From Thiorhodococcus drewsii AZ1 (GTDB lineage: Bacteria > Pseudomonadota > Gammaproteobacteria > Chromatiales > Chromatiaceae): a stretch of 64,000 nucleotides of DNA. Position 1 is the first letter of the stretch; every line of letters begins with the position of its first letter. Both the position numbers and the translations under genes were made by a program. The stretch is from NCBI RefSeq assembly GCF_000224065.1, contig NZ_AFWT01000015.1, positions 62,001-126,000 on the forward strand. Direction: 5' to 3'. The notes below the pieces were generated by a model, which searched no databases, was not told where the DNA came from, and saw nothing but the letters and a program-made list of their open reading frames with translations. Positions 51,926-60,823 of this stretch are shown piece after piece.

Positions 51926-54211
51926 ATGAGCCACTCGAAGAAACCCGAGACCGAGCCACCGGCCGATTCCACACAGACGTTACAGACGTTGCGCCATCGC
52001 GCCGAGACGCAATTCGCCGTCTCGAACGCCCCAGCACTCAGCAACCTGACACCCCAGGGGGGCGACGAGCTGGTTCAGGAGCTGCAGATCCATCAGATCG
52101 AGCTGCAGATGCAAAACGACGAGCTGCGACGCGCACAAGAGGCATTGGAGCAGTCCCGCACACGCTACTTCGACCTCTACGACCTGGCGCCCGTCGGCTA
52201 CATCACACTCGATCAGAGCGGAATCATCCAGGAAGCGAATCTCGCAGCCGCCTCGCTCACCGTTACCCCTCGAACCAGCCTGATCGGCCAACCGCTGAGT
52301 CGTCTCATCCACAGTGAGGATCAAGATATCTGGTATCTCAGCCGCCAACGGTTGCGATCAACGGGCGATCGCCAGCACTGCGAACTGAGGCTACAACAAT
52401 CCAACGGAACAACCCGTTGGACGTGCATGGACACCCGCCTTGAGACACCCACCGATCCGAACACCTGCTCCTGGATCATCCTGACAGACATCACAGAGCA
52501 TAAAGAGAGCGAACGCCAGTTGCTCGAAACGCAGGCACGCCTGCATCGGATGATGGAAATCGCCGAACTGAGCTTCTGGGAATGGACGCCTCACACCAAC
52601 GCCATCTATTTCCCACCCGAATGGCGCCGCCAGACCGGGTACGGGGCGGGTGAGCTACCCCAGAGTTTCGAGGAATGGGCCACGCTCCTGTATCCACAGG
52701 ACCGCGAACGGATGCTCGAACGTCTCGACGCGATCGCCGCCGGGCGGATCTCCACCTGTGAGATTCAATACCGACTGCGCCACAAGGACGGAGACTATCG
52801 CTGGTTCAGCGCGCGTCTGGAGCCGATCCTGAATGACTCCGGGCACATCGAACGGATCTTGGGCGTCCACCAGAACGTGACCCAACGCAAACTGGCCGAG
52901 GATCAGGCGCTCCAACTCGCCCAACATGACCCGCTGACCGGGCTACCGACACGCGGGCTGCTCGAACAGCTCGCCAACCGCATGCTGGTCAACGCCAAGC
53001 GTTCCGGGTCGCAGATGGCGGTCCTGTTCGTCGACCTGGATCGCTTCAAGGCCGTCAACGACACCTACGGGCACGCCGTCGGCGACCAGTTGCTGCAGTC
53101 GGTCGCGCAGCGGCTGCGCGAGACCTTTCGCGCCCAGGATCTGGCGGCACGCCTCGGCGGCGACGAGTTCGTCGTCGTACTGGCCGACATCCGCGATGGC
53201 GAGGACGCCGCCCGCGTGGCGCAAACGGCCATCGACTCACTGTCGCGCCCCTACCCGATCGATGGCTTGGATCTGATCGTACGCCCCAGCATCGGCATCA
53301 GCCTCTACCCCGAGGACGCCCAGACCATCGGCGATCTGATCCAGCGGGCAGACCTCGCCATGTACCACACCAAGCAGGTCAGCCCAGGACACTATCAATT
53401 CGTCACCGAGGCGCTCAACCGGCAGGCGCAAACGACCCTGGCATTGGAACGGCGTCTGCGCGAGGCGATTTCTCAGCAGGCGTTCAGGCTCGTCTATCAA
53501 CCGATGCTCGATTTTCAGAGCGGCGACATCGTCGGCGTGGAGGCCCTACTGCGCTGGCCGCAGCCCGACGGAACCGAAATCCCGCCCTTGAGTTTCCTGC
53601 CGCTCGCCGAGTCGATCGGCCTGATCCATGAGCTGGGCCAATGGGTATTCGAGGAGGTGTGCCGACAACATCACGCCTGGCAAAAGGCCGGCCTACCCCT
53701 GGTGCGGATCGAGGTGAATGTCTCGACGCGCCAATTTCGTCATCAGTCGTTTCTGTCCCATCTCGCTCAGACCCTCCGAACCAGCGGCGTCGAACCCTCC
53801 GTACTCTCACTGGAATTGGGCGAGGCCACATTGCTGCAGGATCTGCCGACCGCCCGGCACACCCTGGCGGGCCTGCATGATCTTGGGGTTCGCGTCGCGC
53901 TCGCGGACTTCGGCATGGGCTGTTCCTGCCTGAGCGAATTCGACGATCTGTCGCTCGACCGGCTCGGGATCAACCGGGCCCTGGTGCGACGCCTGGATGG
54001 ACCGAACATGCAAGCCATCGTCGAGACCATCGTGCGCCTGGGCCAGCGATTGCAGCTCGACGTGATCGCGGTCGGCATTGAGACGGAGGCGCAATTGGAC
54101 TTCTTCCGTGACCTCGGCTGCAATCAGGTGCAAGGGTTTTCTCTGGGAGCACCCATGACGGGAGATGCCTTCGTCGACTGGTGCCACGACCGTTCCGCCG
54201 GGCCCTGCTGA
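51926..54211 (+). CDS. PAS-PAS-GGDEF-EAL c-di-GMP signalling protein
   Basis: A 761-residue soluble protein. The same linker-PAS module as its two neighbours comes first (QELQIHQIELQMQNDELRRA, PAS about 79-193), then a second PAS/PAC (about 205-325). GGDEF at 411-415 is intact, with an RxxD inhibitory site at 402-405, so diguanylate cyclase activity is likely. The EAL domain keeps E539 but reads ADFG (660-663) for DDFG, Gly681 for the catalytic Lys and Val716 for Glu, so phosphodiesterase activity is probably lost. GGAGGG precedes ATG 51926; the longer upstream frame overlaps the kinase gene. Confidence 0.93.
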   Translation: MSHSKKPETEPPADSTQTLQTLRHRAETQFAVSNAPALSNLTPQGGDELVQELQIHQIELQMQNDELRRAQEALEQSRTRYFDLYDLAPVGYITLDQSGIIQEANLAAASLTVTPRTSLIGQPLSRLIHSEDQDIWYLSRQRLRSTGDRQHCELRLQQSNGTTRWTCMDTRLETPTDPNTCSWIILTDITEHKESERQLLETQARLHRMMEIAELSFWEWTPHTNAIYFPPEWRRQTGYGAGELPQSFEEWATLLYPQDRERMLERLDAIAAGRISTCEIQYRLRHKDGDYRWFSARLEPILNDSGHIERILGVHQNVTQRKLAEDQALQLAQHDPLTGLPTRGLLEQLANRMLVNAKRSGSQMAVLFVDLDRFKAVNDTYGHAVGDQLLQSVAQRLRETFRAQDLAARLGGDEFVVVLADIRDGEDAARVAQTAIDSLSRPYPIDGLDLIVRPSIGISLYPEDAQTIGDLIQRADLAMYHTKQVSPGHYQFVTEALNRQAQTTLALERRLREAISQQAFRLVYQPMLDFQSGDIVGVEALLRWPQPDGTEIPPLSFLPLAESIGLIHELGQWVFEEVCRQHHAWQKAGLPLVRIEVNVSTRQFRHQSFLSHLAQTLRTSGVEPSVLSLELGEATLLQDLPTARHTLAGLHDLGVRVALADFGMGCSCLSEFDDLSLDRLGINRALVRRLDGPNMQAIVETIVRLGQRLQLDVIAVGIETEAQLDFFRDLGCNQVQGFSLGAPMTGDAFVDWCHDRSAGPC

Positions 54212-54260
54212 GGGACGGCCGGAGCCTGATCCGAGCGCGCCAGGCTCCAGCGGCACGGGA

Positions 54261-55151
54261 TCAGGCGGCCGAACCTCCTTGGGCCACGGATTCACACAGC
54301 CGCACCCAGTCGTCGTCCGCAATCTTCAGCTCTCGCCAAATCGCCTCTTCCTCGGAGCAGATCTCGGACATGTCGAGCGAACCCTCGGAGAAGGCGTCCA
54401 GCCGATGCGCCAGATTCGCCAACGCGACCAAGGCACGCACCTTGGGGTCGTCCACCTCGGCGCACTCGACCCGGTGGTGCAGATAGATGGCCAGGGCCAT
54501 CTGATCGGGCAGCTTCCAGTTACCGGCGAGCAGAAAACTGACGGTCGGATGATCCACGCCAAGATGCTTCATCTCGAAATCGATCAGCTCTTCGGTATCC
54601 GTGTGTCGATGAAGAATGAACTCGGTGCTGTAGGACTCGAACAGGCCGGTAAAAACCAGGCAGCCAACATCGTGCATCATGCCGAACAGATAGGCCTCGT
54701 CCGGGGTCACGCCCCGCGACAGACGCGCGATCTCGACCATGACGCGCGCCTCTTCGAGGATGGAATCCCAGACCACCTTCGCCTCTCCACCCTGATCCGC
54801 GAGCATGCGGTCGATCGCCTCTGCCGTCACCATGTTGGCCAAACGACGCAGCCCCATGATGGATACGGCCTGCTGGACGCTCCCCACCTTGGCGGACAGA
54901 CCGAACGCGGGCGAATTGATGGTCTTGAGCAGCTTGCCGGTGATGGCGATATCCTGACCGATGAGTTCCGATGCCTTCTGCATGTTCGGATCAGGGCGGT
55001 CCAACTCTTTCTTCAGTGCCAACACGATATCCGGTATCGGGGGAATCTTGGCCTTCTTGACGACATCGAATGCCGCCTCCAGCGCCGGTCGCGAGGGATA
55101 GAGCCGGTTGTCGGTGGATGTCGGAGCACAAGCCCCTGTCGTCATAGCCAT
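54261..55151 (-). CDS. HDOD-domain protein
   Basis: A 296-residue protein with an HDOD domain (about residues 38-235). It shows LIGQDIAITGKLLKTINSPA, AVSIMGLRRLANMVTAEAID and LFGMMHDVGCLVF. HDOD proteins lack HD hydrolase activity and usually act as signalling scaffolds in cyclic-di-GMP or chemotaxis-linked networks. It is convergent with the GGDEF/EAL gene, 49 bp away. The start could be ATG 55151 or 55145; neither has a good ribosome site. Confidence 0.88.
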   Translation of the reverse strand: MAMTTGACAPTSTDNRLYPSRPALEAAFDVVKKAKIPPIPDIVLALKKELDRPDPNMQKASELIGQDIAITGKLLKTINSPAFGLSAKVGSVQQAVSIMGLRRLANMVTAEAIDRMLADQGGEAKVVWDSILEEARVMVEIARLSRGVTPDEAYLFGMMHDVGCLVFTGLFESYSTEFILHRHTDTEELIDFEMKHLGVDHPTVSFLLAGNWKLPDQMALAIYLHHRVECAEVDDPKVRALVALANLAHRLDAFSEGSLDMSEICSEEEAIWRELKIADDDWVRLCESVAQGGSAA

Positions 55152-55289
55152 TCGAAATCACCATCGGAACATGAAGTTATTCTGAGATGTTGGGACCTGG
55201 CGCGCACCGAAGCAACCCCGGTCACGGAGAGTGCTCGATGGACACGACCAGCGGGAACGGAAGCCGAGCGATCGCTCGAATGATACGGA

Positions 55290-55318
55290 TTGAAATCGCC
55301 CCAAGGCCAAGACATAGT
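55290..55318 (+). promoter_or_regulatory. Candidate sigma-70 promoter of pldA
   Basis: TTGAAA (55290-55295) and CATAGT (55313-55318) are 17 bp apart, about 110 bp upstream of the pldA ATG. Confidence 0.45.
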
Positions 55319-55427
55319 GCGCAAAACGACACACGAGTCGACATGGCCGAACCGATCCCACTCGTGAGACCCTGCAATCGGCCACACAACGCCAAGTCCC
55401 GGCGAACCTCGATGAAGGAGCCCCATC

Positions 55428-56540
55428 ATGGACGTCTACCCGACCGCGAATAGACCGTCACAAGCGCCCGGAGTCGACCGAACCTCGACGAGACCATCAG
55501 GCAGCGCCGTGAATCCACCCCATTGGGCCTTCTGGGCGGCCTGCATTCTGTGGCCGAGCATCGGCCTGGCGAACGCGGACCTGGAGGACGGCCTCGCACG
55601 CTGCGCGACCATCTCCGAGTCGAGCGCCAGACTGGCCTGTTTCGATTCACTGGCCAAGCACCCACCGAGCGCCCAGCCCAGCATCGCGGTCGCCCCGATC
55701 CCTCTGCCGGCGGCTGAAACGAAAGCGGTCGCGGCCCAACCCATGACCGCGGCCACCGCGCCCTCGATACCCGACATCGGGGAGGAGGCGAATCAGCGGC
55801 GCTCGCTCGGAATCCGTCCCTATCGACCGAATTACCTCCTGCCGGTCTCCTACAACGACAATCCCAACCGCAACCTACCAGGTCAGGAGAGTATCGACAT
55901 CCCCTTCCTCGGCGATGCGCTCGACAATGTCGAGATGAAGTTCCAGATCAGCTTCGAGGTGCCGCTCTGGACCAACATCCTCAACCGCGAGCTAGATCTC
56001 TATTTCGCCTACACCCAGCTCGCCTTCTTCCAGGCCTACAACCAGGAATACTCGTCGCCCTTCCGCGAGACCAACTACGAGCCCGAACTGGGCCTGAATT
56101 GGCAGCCAAATCTCTCCGCGCTGGGCTGGCGCCTGTACTCGGCGCGGGTGATGCTGAATCACCAGTCCAACGGCCGCTCCGACCCGTTGTCACGGAGCTG
56201 GAACCGGCTGATCGGACAGTTCGAGGCCGAACAGGGTCCGTTCCAGCTCGCCCTGAGGGTCTGGTCGCCGCTTGAGCCCAGCCCATCCGACAACCCGGAC
56301 ATCTACGAGTATCTGGGCTACGGCGAGCTCCACGGCGGCTACGATCTGGGCAAGCACCATTTCGGCGTCATGTTCCGCAACCCAACACACCCCAGCGTCC
56401 AGCTCGACTGGACCTATCCCTTGAGCGACACGATCAAGGTCTACGCCCAGTATTTCAACGGCTACGGCGAAAGCCTGATCGATTTCGACCACTCGGTAAA
56501 CCGCATCGGAGTCGGCTTCCTGCTGAACGAGTGGCCATAG
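55428..56540 (+). CDS. pldA: Outer-membrane phospholipase A
   Basis: A 370-residue OMPLA-type phospholipase. The catalytic set is intact: His and Ser in NHQSNGRSDPL and Asn 12 residues later in RSWNR, the same spacing as His142, Ser144 and Asn156 of E. coli OMPLA. The barrel ends in RIGVGFLLNEWP. Residues 30-50 form a signal-like helix after an unusually long N-terminus. The stretch LARCATISESSARLACFDSL, before the barrel, is an accessory motif not found in E. coli PldA. AAGGAG supports ATG 55428. Confidence 0.9.
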   Translation: MDVYPTANRPSQAPGVDRTSTRPSGSAVNPPHWAFWAACILWPSIGLANADLEDGLARCATISESSARLACFDSLAKHPPSAQPSIAVAPIPLPAAETKAVAAQPMTAATAPSIPDIGEEANQRRSLGIRPYRPNYLLPVSYNDNPNRNLPGQESIDIPFLGDALDNVEMKFQISFEVPLWTNILNRELDLYFAYTQLAFFQAYNQEYSSPFRETNYEPELGLNWQPNLSALGWRLYSARVMLNHQSNGRSDPLSRSWNRLIGQFEAEQGPFQLALRVWSPLEPSPSDNPDIYEYLGYGELHGGYDLGKHHFGVMFRNPTHPSVQLDWTYPLSDTIKVYAQYFNGYGESLIDFDHSVNRIGVGFLLNEWP

Positions 56541-56601
56541 GCTCCGTCCACAGTTTCCGCTTCCCAGTCATCAAAGCGGCCATCGACCGACCTCCCCCAC
56601 C

Positions 56602-56627
56602 GGCGGCTTACATGGATGTAATCCGCC
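56602..56627. promoter_or_regulatory. 26-bp dyad upstream of yfdX
   Basis: GGCGG-C-TTACAT-GG-ATGTAA-T-CCGCC is an inverted repeat with only one mismatch pair. It lies 62 bp after pldA and 136 bp before yfdX. It could be an operator, with TACA/TGTA half-sites, or a hairpin; no T tract follows. Confidence 0.45.
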
Positions 56628-56762
56628 CGCCAGCGTTCGTTAAGGTGCCCTGACGGATACTGTCAGCGTCGGTAAAGAAGACTCACGTCGAAACAGGATC
56701 GCGGCGCCATTGCGGCGATCCATCGGTTAGATGCCAGCCATCAGACACAAGGGGAGACTTCG

Positions 56763-57656
56763 ATGAAACGCACCTATCAGATCACCGCCGCCACACTCAT
56801 CGCACTGGCCTTCGTCGGCGTCACTCGGCAGCACGCCCAGGCCGAGAGCACGACGGCGTCCAGCGACGCCAGCACCATCACGACCATCGTCACCGGCGGC
56901 CCCAGCAAGAAACAGGCGGCCGAACTCTCCGAGCACGGACTGGCCGCCGCCAATGCGATCCATCTGGCGCGGCTGGCGATCAACGACGGCTATGTTGACA
57001 GCGCCAAGAAACTGCTCGCCGACAGCCGCAAACTGCTCGATGAAGTCAGAAAGGAAGACCGTCCGGTCACGGTCACGACCGATGTCAAGAACGCGGGCAA
57101 GAAGGTCGAGCAGGCACAGAGCAAGGAACGCATGGACCTGATTCCCATCCTGTCCGAGCTCCAGGTCGTCGAGGGCTTCGGCGCGCCAGCCAAGGCGGCG
57201 ACCGATACGGCCAAGGACACGCCACAGACCTCGGCGGACGCCAAGCAGGCCGCAACCATGGACAAGGCATCGAAGCAGCAGACAGCCGCGCGGACCCAGG
57301 CGGAAGACAAGGCCATCTCAGAGGCCAAGGAGCATCTGCGCCAGGGCGACCAGCAGGCCGCAGCCAAGGCGCTGAAATTGGCGGATCTGACCCTGGTCAC
57401 CCGGATGGTCAGCCTGCCTCTGGAGGAGACCACCCAAAAACTGGATGCTGCCATCAAGCTCGTCGACCAAGGCAAGCTGCATGAGGCCAATCTGGAGCTG
57501 AAGCAGATCCAAGATAGCATGGTCCTGACCACGTCGGTCGTGTCCGAACCGGTCGCCGCGACCGATGCCGCACAGAGCGACGCCCACAACCAGACGGCCC
57601 AAAACGACCAACACCAGAACGGTCAAACCGATTCGGCCAAGACCAAGATCAACTGA
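56763..57656 (+). CDS. YfdX-family periplasmic protein
   Basis: A 297-residue YfdX protein with a signal peptide ending near QHAQA. Core features are LAAANAIHLARLAINDGYVD, AKKLLADSRKLL, AKEHLRQGDQQAAAKALKLA and LDAAIKLVDQGKLHEANLEL. It is rich in Ala, Lys and Gln and mostly helical, with a polar tail (QNDQHQNGQTDSAKTKIN). YfdX in enterobacteria is linked to acid and drug stress through EvgA; its biochemical role here is unknown. Confidence 0.88.
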   Translation: MKRTYQITAATLIALAFVGVTRQHAQAESTTASSDASTITTIVTGGPSKKQAAELSEHGLAAANAIHLARLAINDGYVDSAKKLLADSRKLLDEVRKEDRPVTVTTDVKNAGKKVEQAQSKERMDLIPILSELQVVEGFGAPAKAATDTAKDTPQTSADAKQAATMDKASKQQTAARTQAEDKAISEAKEHLRQGDQQAAAKALKLADLTLVTRMVSLPLEETTQKLDAAIKLVDQGKLHEANLELKQIQDSMVLTTSVVSEPVAATDAAQSDAHNQTAQNDQHQNGQTDSAKTKIN

Positions 57657-57974
57657 TCGCGCCCCCGAGGGAAGGCCGCCCGGCCTTCCCGCAAGACCAG
57701 AAGCGGGATCGAAAGATCTCGCTCCCTCTTCATCACTCCCTCTCCCCCTTCCCCCTCAAAAGCCCGCCCGGCGCTCCCGCAACGCCCAGGCTGAAACTCA
57801 GCTCACTTCGCCAATCTCACGGCAGACGTTAAACTCCGTCCCTCAGGCTCGCGCGCTGTCACGCCCCCGAACATGGAGACGACGCCTAACCGGATAGCCC
57901 TGCATCGGCTGACAGTCCTTGCCCAATAAACACAGCCGAAGCGCGGGCCGATCATTCGCGCAACCGAGAGCTCC
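57657..57974. other. Intergenic region between yfdX and the EIIC-EAL gene
   Basis: 318 bp. A strong hairpin, GGGAAGGCCG (57669-57678) against CGGCCTTCCC (57681-57690), follows the yfdX stop and probably ends or stabilises its transcript, though no T tract follows. A pyrimidine-rich run (about 57719-57765) comes next. No gene or clear promoter was seen in the rest. Confidence 0.5.
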
Positions 57975-60158
57975 ATGGTTGAAAACTCCCTCCCGGCCCA
58001 TCGCTGGGCCAGGCTTCCTGAGGCGGCCCGGGAATCCGGACGAGCGCTTTTAGGCCTGCTGACCCGAGCAGGAGACCATCCGCTGCTCCTCTCGATCCAG
58101 CGCGGACTCGCCTTGATCCTGCCGCTCATCATGATCGGCGCCTTCGCCACCTTGGCTCGGGACATCCCGTGGCCGTCACTGCACCAGATGCTCGATGCCA
58201 ACCTCGGGCCGACGTGGCGAGTCGTCTGCGACAACCTGATCGACGGCTCGTCCGGAATCGCCTCGCTCGCACTCTTGTGCACGCTCGCCGGGACCATGAC
58301 GACCCTGCACAACCAAACGCACGCTCGGCATTTCGTCAGCCCCATCATGACGGTGGTCGTGGTGCTCTCCTGCTTCTTCGTCATCACCGCACCAAGCGAA
58401 CCGCAGAACGAGGGAGTGCGGTTGTTGTTGAATCGCGGACTTCTGCTCTCGATGGTCATCGCCACGCTCGGCTCCTGGATCCTGCTGCGCCTCGCTCGAA
58501 TCAGGCTGCTGCGAACACCCTTCCGCAACGTCGGAAGCGATCCGATGATCCGCGACGCGCTCGCCCTCATGCCCGCCGGGATTCTGACCATCGCCTTGTT
58601 CGCCGTCCTGAGAGGGTTGCTCAATGTCGCGGAGCTCACGAGCTTCGACGCCAGCCTGAGCGAGTGGCTGATAAGCCCCTTCGTCGAGATGGAAAGCAAT
58701 CTCGGAGCCGGACTCGCCTACGCCGGCTTGTCCCAGATCCTCTGGTTCTTCGGCGCGCATGGCCCCAACCTGCTGAGCGCCTTCGAAACACATCTGCTGA
58801 TACCCGCCGACCTGGCGAACGCGGCCGCCGTCCAGCTTGGCGAGACCCCAAGCTTCATCGTGACCAAGAGCTTCATCGACGCCTTCGCCCGGCTCGGCGG
58901 ATCCGGAAGTACGCTCAGCATCATTCTGGCTATCCTCGTCGTCAGCCGCGACAACGGCAGCCGCCGACTCGTCGTCTTCGCGCTACTCCCCGCGCTCTGC
59001 AACGTGAACGAGCCCCTGCTGTTCGGCATCCCCCTGATCCTCAATCCGAGCTACCTCATCCCCTTCATCATGACGCCCCTGATCCAGACCCTCACCGCCT
59101 TCGTGGCGACGGCGCTGGATCTGATCCCCCACACGACGCATCCACCGAATTGGACGACGCCGATCCTGGTCAGCGGATTCGTTACCACGGGCTCGCCGTC
59201 GGGGATGGCGATGCAACTGTTCAACCTCCTGCTCGGAACGCTCATCTATATCCCCTTCGTTCGGCTCGCCGATCGGGTCCGGGAGCAGCAGGGCAAAAGG
59301 GTCATGAACGCACTGCTACGGGCCGCAGAAGGACCCGAGGTCGGACCGGGCGGAATCAAGTGTCTCGACCGACCGGGCGAGGAAGGACGGCTGGCCAAGG
59401 CGCTCGGCGAGGATCTCGACCTGGCGCTGAGGGAGGGACACGAGCTCTTCCTCGAATACCAGCCCCAGATCCACATCGACGGACCCCGCGTCCACGGGGT
59501 CGAGGCGCTGGTGCGTTGGGAGCACCCCGTCTACGGACGCGTTCCCCCCCCCGTGATCGTCGCTATCGCCGAGGACATGCGCATCATCGACCGGCTCGGC
59601 GCCTTCGTGCTCGCCACGGCCTGCCATCTGCGCTCCCAATGGCGCGGGCGGGTCCCCGACGCGCTGGTCATCTCGGTCAACGCCTCGCCCCAACAGCTGA
59701 TCGACCCGGCGTTCGAGCGCACCGTCATCGACGTCTTGGAAGACACCAAGCTCGCCCCCGCACTGCTCGAATTGGAGATCACGGAATCGACCCTGCTCAT
59801 CCCGGACGCGCCCGCGCTGGAGGCACTGCGACGATTGAGGGCAACCGGCGTGCGGATCGCCATCGATGACTTCGGCATGGGACATACCTCGCTGCGCTAT
59901 CTGCGCGAGCTTCCGATCGACACGGTCAAGATCGACCGCTCGCTGGCTCAAGGAGCGCCGGGAGGCATCGATGAGTACATCATCCGCAGCATCAACGACC
60001 TGAGTCGCTCGCTCGGTCTCTTCACCATCGTCGAAGGCGTCGAAACCGACCGACAACTGCAACAATGCATCGCGCTCGGCTGCGAGGCCTTCCAGGGCTA
60101 TCTCTTCAGCCGACCGCTCTCCGCCGATGCCTGTTTCGACTTCATCGCCGCCGCCTAG
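57975..60158 (+). CDS. PTS EIIC (lactose/cellobiose-type) membrane domain fused to an EAL phosphodiesterase
   Basis: A 727-residue fusion. Residues 30-435 are a PTS EIIC of the cellobiose/lactose class, with WFFGAHGPN at 257-265 and the sugar-site motif NEPLLFGIPLILNP at 345-358. Residues 475-725 are an EAL domain with E510-A-L, NAS at 569-571, ELEITES, DDFG at 631-634, KID at 652-654 and EGVE at 687-690, all intact, so it should cleave c-di-GMP. No EIIA or EIIB domain is present. I infer a membrane sensor for a sugar or PTS state that lowers c-di-GMP. It overlaps the convergent LysE gene by 4 bp. Confidence 0.93.
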   Translation: MVENSLPAHRWARLPEAARESGRALLGLLTRAGDHPLLLSIQRGLALILPLIMIGAFATLARDIPWPSLHQMLDANLGPTWRVVCDNLIDGSSGIASLALLCTLAGTMTTLHNQTHARHFVSPIMTVVVVLSCFFVITAPSEPQNEGVRLLLNRGLLLSMVIATLGSWILLRLARIRLLRTPFRNVGSDPMIRDALALMPAGILTIALFAVLRGLLNVAELTSFDASLSEWLISPFVEMESNLGAGLAYAGLSQILWFFGAHGPNLLSAFETHLLIPADLANAAAVQLGETPSFIVTKSFIDAFARLGGSGSTLSIILAILVVSRDNGSRRLVVFALLPALCNVNEPLLFGIPLILNPSYLIPFIMTPLIQTLTAFVATALDLIPHTTHPPNWTTPILVSGFVTTGSPSGMAMQLFNLLLGTLIYIPFVRLADRVREQQGKRVMNALLRAAEGPEVGPGGIKCLDRPGEEGRLAKALGEDLDLALREGHELFLEYQPQIHIDGPRVHGVEALVRWEHPVYGRVPPPVIVAIAEDMRIIDRLGAFVLATACHLRSQWRGRVPDALVISVNASPQQLIDPAFERTVIDVLEDTKLAPALLELEITESTLLIPDAPALEALRRLRATGVRIAIDDFGMGHTSLRYLRELPIDTVKIDRSLAQGAPGGIDEYIIRSINDLSRSLGLFTIVEGVETDRQLQQCIALGCEAFQGYLFSRPLSADACFDFIAAA

Positions 60159-60790
60159 CCGCCAATCAGGCCCATCAGCTCCAGGCCGTCGCGCGCCAGC
60201 AGACCGGCCAGAAGCATCAGCAGCAGGCCGAGCAGACGCATGAGATTGCGGTAGACCCTTCCGCTCAGATAGGAGCGCGACCGACCCGCGAGAATCGCCA
60301 GCGCCACCTTGGATCCGACCAGCAGCAGATAGAAGGTGACCACGAACGCCCAGGGCGCCGCCGCGCTCGCGGCCGACGCCTCGGAGATGATCGGAGCCCC
60401 GACACCGAACCAGAAAAGATAGGGATGCGGGCTCAAGAGATTCGCTAGGACACCCTTGGTCAGCGACTTGGCCGGCCCCTCCGGGGACGGCACATCGATA
60501 CCGCTGGTACGCAGACCTGCGTACCCCATCGAAAAAACGAAGGCCGCGCCCAGGAGCGAGATGAGACCGAGGATGAGGTGGAAATCCGCGAGCCGCGACA
60601 CCAGGAACCAGACCGCCAGGATGATCGGCAGATCCGTGAGGACCGGAGCGAAGGCGATCCGTACACCCGCCCGCACGCCGTGACGCAAGGTCTCGGAGAT
60701 CACCAGGGCCAGCAGTGGACCCGGCGCCAGCCCAGCGGACACGCCGAGCAAGGCTCCAACGGAGAGGTAATGCACGACATCCGGATGCAT
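60155..60790 (-). CDS. LysE-family translocator
   Basis: A 211-residue membrane protein of the LysE/RhtB type with about six helices. The N-terminus SVGALLGVSAGLAPGPLLAL carries the family APGP motif, and LLSPHPYLFWFGVGAP is the second conserved loop. Family members export amino acids or small metabolites; the substrate is unknown. It is 33 bp downstream of the DUF1820 gene on the same strand, so the two may be co-transcribed. Confidence 0.9.
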   Translation of the reverse strand: MHPDVVHYLSVGALLGVSAGLAPGPLLALVISETLRHGVRAGVRIAFAPVLTDLPIILAVWFLVSRLADFHLILGLISLLGAAFVFSMGYAGLRTSGIDVPSPEGPAKSLTKGVLANLLSPHPYLFWFGVGAPIISEASAASAAAPWAFVVTFYLLLVGSKVALAILAGRSRSYLSGRVYRNLMRLLGLLLMLLAGLLARDGLELMGLIGG

Positions 60791-60823
60791 GCCGTTACGC
60801 CGAATACGCCTCGGCGACCCCGA

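Noticed and set aside
58169-59869. 566-residue plus-strand frame inside the EIIC-EAL gene
   Set aside because: It is the +1 shadow of that gene, extremely rich in Arg and Pro; the other frame encodes clear EIIC and EAL domains.
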